Shown here piece after piece: positions 55,701 through 64,000 of a stretch of 64,000 nt of DNA. The stretch is from Medicago truncatula. Lineage: Eukaryota > Streptophyta > Magnoliopsida > Fabales > Fabaceae. The stretch covers positions 51,936,494 to 52,000,493 of the forward strand of contig NC_053045.1 in assembly GCF_003473485.1 (NCBI RefSeq), in the 5' to 3' direction. The notes under the pieces were generated by a model, which was not told the DNA's origin, did no database searches, and saw only the letters and a program-made list of their open reading frames with translations. The translations under genes and the position numbers were made by a program. Numbering within the stretch: position 1 is the stretch's first letter; the number at the start of each line of letters is the position of its first letter.

Positions 55701-57754
55701 GAAGTCTGAAGCATATGCCGCAAAATGCTTTACCACATGGTTTGAGGTTTCAAGTTCGGGACCAAGGCAATAAATCTTTGATGGGGTAATCAAGGCTCGA
55801 TGACAACTCATTATGTTATTATCCACCAACCTTTTCTGCTGTGATGGGAGAACACTTTTTTTCTTTATACTAAGCACGTGTAATTGAGTCCTCACATATT
55901 TTAGAGGCTCATAACAAGTGGAATTCATCTTGTGCAATTTTTGAAAAATCACAGCCTTAGTTTCTGCATCCAAGCTTGCCAACAAGTCAATCAACTCATC
56001 ATTCACTGAAGCAAGACTAATTTTCTGGGTATGAACAAGAGAATTCAATTGGAAAAGACTCTCATAAGGTAACTTGGAATCCAATCGACACTTAACAAGC
56101 GGAACTGTTTCAGTTGGAGAACAGAATTTTTCTCCATCTTCCAGACTTAGATCCTTCAAATTCTCTCTGTAGAGCGGAAAACTACGAAAAACATCAGAAT
56201 CAAATGATTCTTCCACAATTTCCCAAAAAAATGAGGTAGAGTGCCCAATGGACTTTAAAGTTGAGAAGTCAGTGGTGCGCACCCACATAAACTCAAAATT
56301 CTCCTTACAAAATCGATACCTATCATCCTTAAACTTGGCAGCTACATTTGGCCCCGCCATTTTCTGATATATCCTTGGCCCATATCTCAGCTGAGAAGAA
56401 TAACAAAACATAAAGGGAAATTAGCTCTAGGTAACAATGGCAAATACGATAAATCAATAACAGAATGAAAGGAAAAATAGAAATTATCATCCTCGAAACC
56501 CAAAAATCACTTAAATTGAAATAAGGTGTAAAACTAGAAGAGTAACACACATAGACCCAATTTGGATAAACAACTTATAGCATGGCCGCTTATCAGATAA
56601 GTGTGTATGTATAGGCTATTTCTATAAGAAAAGATAAAATAAAGTCATTATATGTTTTCATATAAACTATAAGTTGTTTTCATATATGCTATGTAGAGCT
56701 TAGGAAAATAATCTGAAAACAGTTCATAGACATGTCATAAGTGGTAAATGGGCTTAGATCTCATCCCAAAAGTTAGCTCAAAGGATGAGGGTGCCCAAAC
56801 ACATTTATACATCAAACAACCTAGGCCAGAGCAATGTGGGACTCCAATACAACTTCAATACCCACCCTCAAGGACGTGAGTCTTTAATCCAATTCCCACA
56901 TTGCAATTCTTAACCTAGATTTGATACCATGTTAAACATGGACTTAGATATCATCCCAAAAGTTAGCTCAAACGAAGAGGGGTGCCCATACACATTTACG
57001 CATCCAAAGCCTGAAAACCTGGGCAATTTGGAACTCCAATACAACTTCAACAATAAGTTGTTATCATAACTCACAATCAGTCTTATAAATGATTATGTAG
57101 ATAAGATAAATTGAAATAAATCAATTCAAACAAATCTCACAAATTTTTATACCAATAAGCTGAAAATAAGTGGAATCCAAACATGCCCTAACACATAAAC
57201 AAATAATGTACCTTCAAGAGAAGGGCGTTGGGTTTAGAACCTTCATCAGAACAATACCCATCACACTCCAAAATATTCTCAAAAGGAATTTCAAGCTTAA
57301 AACACTGATCACCATGAGTAACCCAGAAATCAAGTCTCTGCCTTTCAGGCATAACCCAACCTCGAACACCTTCCCATGATTGAAGCACGCTCATGCAATC
57401 AGGACCGATGGGAAAACCAGCATAAAGGGCACCATTGTTGATGCGGTTACGAGGAAGAGCAGGCCTAGGAATGATGTCATCGGAGGAAGCGTCAAGACAG
57501 AGGAAATGGGAGCTGAGAAGAAGTTTCTTGTTCTCGGCGAGAGTTAGGGCTTTAGACTTAGCTTCCAATGTCTCGAACTGGACACGGCCAACGCCGCGAG
57601 ATTTCCAGTTGGTGTAGTCGCTGAAGATTTCGAGAGCGAAGACGGAGGAACGGCCAACAGTGGTTTCGAGGTATCGGAGAAGGTCGTTGGCGGTGGCGGT
57701 ATGGGGTATGTTGGTGACGCGCACGGTGGGTGTTTCCGAAGAAGGAATCACCAT
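52777..57754 (-). CDS. RDR2: RNA-dependent RNA polymerase 2 (RDR2)
   Basis: Four exons (57754-57212, 56390-54478, 53905-53755, 53541-52777) join in phase to 1123 residues, against about 1133 in Arabidopsis RDR2. RDR2 copies Pol IV transcripts into double-stranded RNA in the nucleus for DCL3 and the 24-nt siRNA/DNA-methylation pathway. Residues about 10-90 form an RRM-like N-terminal domain (VRVTNIPHTATANDLLRYLE). The large second exon carries the RdRP core (PDIEITSDGIDYCFSDGIGK, FQIRYGGYKGVIAVDR, MPCFLNREIISLLSTLGI). The catalytic loop SGGDLDGDLFF, with DLDGD at residues 829-833, opens exon 3. Exon 4 matches RDR2 to the end (FLSFPWIVGDILL). I took the ATG at 57754 (MVIPSSETPTVRV), which aligns with the family, over one 23 codons upstream. 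All key residues are intact. Intron 1 holds a TRIM nested in a fold-back repeat. Confidence 0.96.
56742..57052 (-). mobile_element. TRIM (miniature LTR retrotransposon) in RDR2 intron 1
   Basis: On the minus strand: a 5' LTR of about 123 bp (57052-56930, TGTTGAAGTTG..TTTAACA), then the tRNA-Met-type primer-binding site TGGTATCAAATC, an interior of about 69 bp, the purine tract GAGGGTGGG, and a 3' LTR of about 119 bp (56860-56742). The 5-bp target duplication ATAAG lies at 56737-56741 and 57053-57057. The two LTRs are clearly diverged with small length differences, so this is an old fossil, older than the kinase-intron TRIM. It is non-coding. It sits inside a fold-back repeat (about 56560-57190) that begins ..TTGGATAAACAACTTATAG and ends ..AATCCAAACATGCCC. 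Confidence 0.82.
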
Positions 57755-57832
57755 GGTTAGGGCAGTGAGAGTGTAGTTTGAGTGATGATGTTTGTGTGGG
57801 GAAGTCAAGTGTGTTTCTTTCAACTTATGGAA

Positions 57833-58119
57833 ATACTCCCTATCTCACATTTAAAATGAGCCAAAACCTGACACTTATTAAGAAAAATGTATAAATGAAG
57901 GAGAGAAAAAAATAATTTTAGATGTAAGTATTGGTGCATTATCCACTATCATAAATGTAAAGTGGAACATATTGAATTAGAAATGATGAAAGTAGTATTG
58001 ATTAGAGTTATAAAGAGAAAAAAGTAATTAATATTGTATCGAAAAGTAAAATGATTCAATTATTTTGAGACATTTTTTTTTTACAAAAAGCTCGGTTATT
58101 ATGAGACGGAGGAAATAGT
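57833..58119. mobile_element. Stowaway-like MITE upstream of RDR2
   Basis: The left end ATACTCCCTATCTCACATTT pairs with the right end TTATGAGACGGAGGAAATAG. It lies about 80 bp upstream of the RDR2 ATG, so it is close to or in the promoter. A partial relative ends at about 59228 (GAAGGGACGGAGGAGTA). Confidence 0.65.
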
Positions 58120-58319
58120 AAGTCTAATGTTTTTGTCTTAATCCTTAATGAATTAAGGTATAGTCTTGTTCATTTCGATGTTCGATCAATAAGTCTCCTC
58201 ACATCTTACTTGATTAATTATTTATTTCTTTGAATGAATTTTATCTCAATCCATGGTGAGATTTAATCTAATGATAAAGGCAAATTATGTATGGTCAAAA
58301 ACTTGTCTTTTTTTTTTAT

Positions 58320-58333
<14 letters not shown>

Positions 58334-58401
<68 letters not shown>
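58334..58401. repeat. (AT)n microsatellite
   Basis: About 34 uninterrupted AT units preceded by a T run and an A run. Confidence 0.97.
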
Positions 58402-58404
<3 letters not shown>

Positions 58405-60239
58405 TTTATTCAAATTGATATATTATATGATACAATTTAAATTCGCTAAAAACAAAACAGATGAATATGTGAACAAACTCGCAGCATTCATGTTAATTGC
58501 ATAATACGGCAAATTACAAAACTTACACATTTTACTATATTCGAGTCTCTAGAATACATTCATGTCTCCGGATCTGCAACGTGGACGACGTCAAAGTCAT
58601 TAATTGGATCTGCACTGAATCAAAGTTGTTCTGACAATCTGAACCGAGAACGAAACAAGAAAGACAAACAATGCCGCTTAAAGACGACGAACAAACCAAC
58701 GTCACATTAAGACGACAAAATCACAAAATAAAAAACGATATAGATGTGAAAATCACTTATTGCAACGAAAGGGAAAAAAATGTTACATTGGTGATTTTGG
58801 ATCAAAAATTGACCTTAAACCACCCCTCTATGATAGATGAAGGATAAGATATTAGGATTTTGGCGACGGCTCACAAAAAGAAATGGAAGAGAAACAACAT
58901 TTTAAGATCTGTGTAGAAAAATCATCAAATTTTATTCTTAATAAAGATAAATCTATGGTTAAGATGATTGAAACTCTAGTTAATGAATTCTCAAATATCT
59001 ATTTTTTATATTAAATCACGTTAATATGTGAAGTAATAAACTCTAACCCACTTTATTCTAAAAAAAAAGAAAAACTCTAACCCACAAAAGATTAACCTAA
59101 TGTATTCACACAAAAATTAAGTTAGAATTATAATTAAGTAATTAATATTGTATTGAAAATTGAAATGGATCAATTATTTTAAGACAATATTTTTTACAAA
59201 ATGATCAATTATGAAGGGACGGAGGAGTATCATATGTTGTAGTAATTATTTTGGCTTTTTCTTGTCTTTAACACTCTGTTTGTTTGAGGTAAAATAGGAG
59301 AGAGAAGTTGGAAAGATGTCAAACTTTGAAAAGAAGTTGGGGAGAGAGACTGCTTTAATATAGGGTCCACCGCCTTTGCGCATGCGAAGAAAGGGGGAGA
59401 AACCAGCTTCATTTTATTGTTTCTTGTTCTACCCTTATTATTATTAATTAATTTTATTTTTTTTGTTTCAAATGGATTTGCAGCAAACACCCCAATTAAG
59501 ATCTTGTGTATTTTAGCTTAAATGGAAAACAATTAAGGCTTGGTATTACTCTCAAGTTGCAAGATTATCTTTTTCTATAATTAATTTTTATTATTTTTTA
59601 ACTTTATCTTTACATTTGCTTTTCTGAAAGGAAAAAAATAAAAAAATTCCCCTATTTTGTAAATTTTTTTTAAGGATGTTATTTTTTTTTTTTTTTGTAT
59701 CCTATTTAGTCAATTAATTTGATAATAGCAACACATTTTTATAAAGATGACTTTATAAGGTAAGAGCTTTTTTGTCAATTTGTTAAATCATTGTAAATCT
59801 CTCTTCTCTATTTCTCTTATTCCCAACAATCTATCAAATCTACTCTATTTATCACGTATTTCTCTCTTTTCATACTCTCTCTTACTTATTTCTCTCTTCA
59901 CAATTTCTCTTCACAACCAAACACACCCTAATTGATGTTGAATGGATGGAACAAGGCAGCATTTAAAAAGGATATAGTACATGAGATAAAGGTACCTTAA
60001 AGCAATGGGGCATATATGAGTTTGTTGAATAACTTTTACTTAATATGGCTATTAGTCTAGGTTATCTAGATGTCTCTAGGGATAATACTATTGTAGTTGG
60101 TGACATTGATCAACTACAATGTAACAAGTGTATTAAAAAATAAAAAAATCTTATGAAAGTGAAATAAAAAAAGTCACTTGTAACATTGTGGTTGGTCAAT
60201 GTCACTAATGTCACCACCACAATGTCACCAAATGCTACC
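58402..60239. other. intergenic repeats without gene
   Basis: Contains a partial Stowaway relative ending near 59228. A block at about 59270-59480 has a minus-strand frame but repeat-like GA-rich composition. An hAT-like MITE end (CCAAACACACCCTA) lies near 59930. A fold-back repeat at about 60080-60235 (GTTGGTGACATTGATCAACT / GGTTGGTCAATGTCAC) was interrupted by the solo LTR. No believable coding sequence. Confidence 0.45.
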
Positions 60240-62600
60240 TGTAATGCCCTATTTTATTATTTATTTATTTTATTGATTTTAGATATCTTTTTATAATTTA
60301 TTCGATTTATTTTGATGAATGATATTTTGTTATGTTATATGTTGGTATTTATTAGTATAATATATATGTTATTTGGTGTAGAAATATATATGTTATTTGG
60401 TGTAGAAATATATATGTTGTTTAGTGTAGAAATATATTTCTTATTTGGTGTAGAAATATATATGTTATAGAAATATATTTGTTATAGAGATATATTTATT
60501 TGTTATAGAAATATTTTATATTATATATATATATATTAGAATAGAATATTGAGACTTGGAGGACGGATTTGGAAATAAGAGAAAATAAGTAGGTTAAAGA
60601 TTTATATAAAAGGGGAGAGTTAGAATTAAAAAATAAGGATTACGTGAAACCTGTTTTTGAAGAAAAGGGGAAAAGTGAGAAGTCAGAGAAGAGAAGAATC
60701 TTGTGAAAAGAGGAGCAATCTTGTAGAGTCCGATCAATCTAAGGTAAGGGTGCGACTAACCTTCTTTAATCATAAGTATGTAATCTTGAAAAAGGGTTTA
60801 ACCTTGTACTTGTTAGTAGGTTTTGATGTTGTAGAATTAGGGTTTGAAACTAAAATTGATCGTAGAAAGAGTAGATAATCTGATGAATTAGGTTGATAAT
60901 TGGTGATTTTCTAAAATAATGTTTTTGGTCAAGTTTTATATGGTTTTGAGTGTCTTATCATGTATAGAAATGGTTAGACAAGTTTTGGAATCAAATTTGG
61001 GCATTGGGAAGTCAAAATTGGGATTTTGGGGTGAAAAATGGGTTTTTCCTGAGAGCTGCACAGTGACAGCATCTCCTGTTTCATGTTCTTGCGTCTTTTT
61101 CACACGTTTCTGTTTTGAATTGCCATTTGGTGTAAACAGGAAAGTTGTAGATAATTGTGTTAGATTTCCCGTGGCTTTGGTTTGACTTGAAAATAATTTT
61201 TGGTTTCTGAGTTATTATGAAAATACTCCAAGGAGGTCTTAGTGAAATTTTATGAAAATTCCGCATAACTGTTTCTAGGTCAACCCAAAACTTATGGATT
61301 GTCTCCAAACTTCAAAGCTTGTGTACTATGAGTTCAATTAAGGTGTTTAAGAGTATTTAACCTATGTTATGATGTTATATGATGTTGTTCATGACTGATG
61401 AATTATTATATGAATGTATACGTTAATGAATATGATGTCCTGTGATGTTGTTCATGATTGATGACTTATTATATGAATGTATATGTTGATGAATATGAAT
61501 GTATACGTTATATGAATGTATATGTTCATGATTGAAGTTGTCTAAGTTGTCGAAGTTGTCTAAGTTGTTAGAGTTGTTGGTTGCTAAGTTCATGCATACT
61601 CATTAAAGTTGAGGGTTTGATGCTCTGGAATGTATAATCATTCATTTAAAGTTGGGGGTTTGATGCCCTGTGAGCCTTTTTCGCTCTATAAGTTGGGGGC
61701 ATGATGCCCTGATTGGTACCACATGCATATTGCATTTATTGAGTCGTTGTTGTTGCATTGTCAAGTTGATGTCGTTGTTGTTGTTGCATTGTCGTTGTTG
61801 TTAAGTTGTCATTTATCAATGAGTTGTTAATGAAGAACTATGTGAAGTATTAATGTTATTAATTGTTGTTGTTGATGTTGTTCATTATTGATGAATTATT
61901 ATATGAATGTATATGTTGAAGAATATGATGTTATATGAAGTTGAATTCTTATATGAATGTACTTGTTAATAATTATAATGTTATATGATGTTGTTAATGA
62001 TGATTTGAAGTTAATTGATGATGTATAGTTGGAATTATGTGAAGCATTAACACTGTTTAATTGATTGTTGTTTATGTTGATAAGTTCTCTTACTTAAATT
62101 AATGTTTATCAGTATTGCTAATGATGAATAGATGTTGTCATGTGTTGCTAAATTCTTTTAAAGAATTGTATGCTTATTATTATTGAATGTGAAATCTCAC
62201 CCCTTCTGTTTGAATATTGTCTCTACGTGGATAACGTGCAATAACCAGGATTAGCTGTCGAAGTGAGTTGACTCTCTCACGCGTCATCTTAGAGTTGCTC
62301 TGATACGTAACGGGATGGGGATATTTGTATTGTTTTTCATTTGTTACGTATTTTTATGATTTATGTTGATGAACCACCTAGAATGGAATTTTAATAAGTT
62401 GTTTATGTTGAGGTCGTTGTGCCATTACGTTGTTTAATGAATGTTTTCCTCTGCAATGTAATTTGAATTATTGATAAAATATGTTTAAATAAATAGTAAT
62501 TCTACTCTATTTATCTGTTTAATGAAGTGTGACATCATGTTGAGTTGTTTACTCTGATTATTATGTAAAAAAAATCAAGTTGGGAAAACGGGGTGTTACA
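60240..62600 (+). mobile_element. solo LTR, probably Gypsy-type (2.36 kb)
   Basis: Starts TGTAATGCCCTATTTTA and ends GGGGTGTTACA (5'-TG..CA-3'). It is flanked by the perfect 5-bp duplication CTACC (60235-60239 and 62601-62605). About four copies of a 24-bp subrepeat (..TTATTTGGTGTAGAAAT) lie at 60362-60457, and a GGGTTTGATGCCCTG-like motif recurs around 61612-61710. No gag, pol or primer-site interior is present, so this is a single LTR left after recombination. The length suits large legume LTRs such as those of the Ogre/Tat group, but the family is an inference. The intact target duplication suggests a moderately recent insertion. Open frames inside are not viewed as genes. Confidence 0.85.
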
Positions 62601-62605
62601 CTACC

Positions 62606-63447
62606 CATGTCTCCGGCGTGTATGGGTAGTATTAGATTTGATTTTCCAAAATGGATTGTGAACAAATTTGAGTTTGGCATAGTACATGATAGACCAGTCG
62701 GTTTCAATCGGTTCCAAATATGAGTTTGTGGGGTGGGCCGACCACTGAGTCTAAAGAGGGTTTTTCACATTTTTCTCTAGTGACCTCCGCTGCTCTCAGT
62801 GTTAACTGTTAAGGAGTTCACTTCTTACCTCTGAAAAATGTAAGATGAATATATTTATATTTTTGTTACTTTTTTTTTACTAACTTGAGATTTTGATATC
62901 GACTATTTTCATAATTTCTTTATTTTTGGTCTAATTAAACTTTTTATCCTTTTAATTTATAATTGTGTGATTTTAGACCTCCTAATTTCTATTAAGTGGT
63001 TTTGACCCCTAGATGAATTTATAATTGCATAATTTAGTCAAAATTTGGTCAAAATGTATGTGAGTCTATGAAATTAAAAAGGGAGTAAACTAAGGGGTTA
63101 AAATCACTCTATTAAAATTATGAGGTTCAAAATCGCTTGGTTGAAAAACTACAGAGTCGAAATCGCTCAATTGAAACTAGGGTCTAGGGGCTAAAAATAC
63201 AATTAAACAAATTTACAATGATTTATAACAATATCATCCTCCTAATACCATAGAAGTTAGCATGACGCATTGCAACTCAAATGTTGAGTTGAAAGACAAA
63301 GTAAAAGAACCAAACATAAATCTAAGTACTTATCTTTAAGGTATGTCATTGAAAACAAGAGGATTAATATAGACATGCAATTCTAGATAGAAAATGAAAC
63401 TTCTTCATCATATATTTTACCTTTCTCAGTTTCTTACAATAAGAAAA
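62606..63447. other. intergenic and 3' UTR of ATL gene
   Basis: AT-rich with no coding sequence recognised. The right end is the likely 3' UTR of the minus-strand RING-H2 gene. Confidence 0.4.
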
Positions 63448-64000
63448 TCAAGGAAAATCAACATTAGAGCTAGTAAATTTTCTCTTCTTAGACCAAAGCC
63501 ATATCTTAGAAACAGAAAAACTTTCACCTTTGGTTCTGTTCCCTATCCTCTTCCCCTCCACATTCCCACTTTCTTCACTTCTTAAGTCATCATCATCACA
63601 ACAAGATTGTGACAAAACCACTTGCAAATTTGAATCACCAAGAACATGATATTGATATGAACCCATTGAATAACATCTTCTCTCATCCAAACTAGGACTA
63701 CTACCATCCTCCAATCCATTATTTCTGAACTTTCCAAGTCTCACAGAAAACACCCTTTTCCCAACTTTTTCTTCTTCTACGATTATTTCTCTTTGACTAA
63801 CCAAAGAATCATCAACATTCTCCAAAGGAAAACTAGAGCTAGAGATATTTGCTCTACAAAGAGGACAAGTAGAGTTTGAGAGAAGCCATGTGTCAAGACA
63901 ATTCATATGAAAAGCATGGCGGCATATAGGAACCAACCTCAGCTTCTCCTGCTCAGAAAACTCACATAGACACACAGCACAATCAAAAGGTTCCTTCAAA
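63448..64000 (-). CDS. ATL-type RING-H2 E3 ubiquitin ligase (C-terminal part)
   Basis: The minus-strand frame is open to the window edge, so the N-terminus (a transmembrane helix in this family) is missing. Numbering from the first visible methionine (63999), a canonical RING-H2 has Cys7, Cys10, Cys26, His28, His31, Cys34, Cys45 and Cys48, with Trp38 and Pro46 at family positions ([33 protein letters not shown]). Downstream, [20 protein letters not shown] followed by KFRNN is the conserved tail of the ATL13/46/47 subgroup. ATLs are membrane-bound E3 ligases that accept ubiquitin from an E2 through this RING. The C-terminus ends [13 protein letters not shown]. It is unlikely that 63999 is the true start. 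Confidence 0.92.
   Translation of the reverse strand, partial: LKEPFDCAVCLCEFSEQEKLRLVPICRHAFHMNCLDTWLLSNSTCPLCRANISSSSFPLENVDDSLVSQREIIVEEEKVGKRVFSVRLGKFRNNGLEDGSSPSLDERRCYSMGSYQYHVLGDSNLQVVLSQSCCDDDDLRSEESGNVEGKRIGNRTKGESFSVSKIWLWSKKRKFTSSNVDFP

Noticed and set aside
59230-59490. Minus-strand 86-residue frame
   Set aside because: Simple composition within a GA/CT-rich repeat block, and no family resemblance.
60657-61185. Two plus-strand frames in the 60-62 kb region
   Set aside because: They lie inside the solo LTR and resemble no protein.
1-64000. A CRISPR array, operon-like defence system or biosynthetic cluster
   Set aside because: Spaced repeats of that kind are absent, genes are intron-bearing plant genes on alternating strands, and no functional grouping is apparent.

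Overview
The window reads as a nuclear chromosome segment from a flowering plant, most probably a legume and perhaps Medicago. It is AT-rich, its genes are widely spaced with GT-AG introns, and its proteins match plant families. A tRNA-derived SINE and 'ggttaaatatgtttttggtcc'-type Mutator-like MITEs, of the kind I associate with legumes, support this. The species is an inference.

Left part (1-24.4 kb): the 5' exons of a SIS3-like RING E3 ligase (minus, running off the left edge); a plastid-type phosphoglycerate-mutase-fold protein lacking its catalytic histidines (minus); a Raf-like (group C) MAPKKK (plus); a SWEET sugar transporter (minus); a transposon-rich stretch with a Mutator-like element carrying a beta-amylase fragment, a LINE fragment and an orphan first exon of DSS1/SEM1; then an intronless U-box/ARM E3 ligase of the PUB18/19 type with two G-boxes upstream (minus).

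Middle (24.4-49.3 kb): a 3.7 kb decayed L1-type LINE; a broken NMD3 ribosome-export gene (plus); an 11-exon mitochondrial ALDH2B aldehyde dehydrogenase (minus); a four-exon multi-pass membrane protein of unknown function (minus); an NFD2-like RNase III-fold protein (plus); and a single-exon basic plant protein of unknown function (plus).

Right part (49.3-64 kb): a complete four-exon RDR2 gene (minus), the polymerase that makes 24-nt siRNA precursors for RNA-directed DNA methylation. A broken tandem copy of its last exon lies just downstream. Next come simple repeats, a 2.36 kb solo LTR with a perfect target-site duplication, and the 3' part of an ATL-type RING-H2 E3 ligase running off the right edge.

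The genes do not form a pathway. They are independent plant genes in a matrix of small transposons: Stowaway-like and Mutator-like MITEs, two TRIMs, a SINE and LINEs. Many of these have intact target-site duplications, so the insertions can be read precisely. I found no rRNA or tRNA gene, no CRISPR array and no clear new multi-gene system. The best leads are the beta-amylase capture, the RDR2 terminal-exon duplication, the pseudo-enzyme versions of the PGM and RNase III folds, the NMD3 relic and the orphan DSS1 exon.
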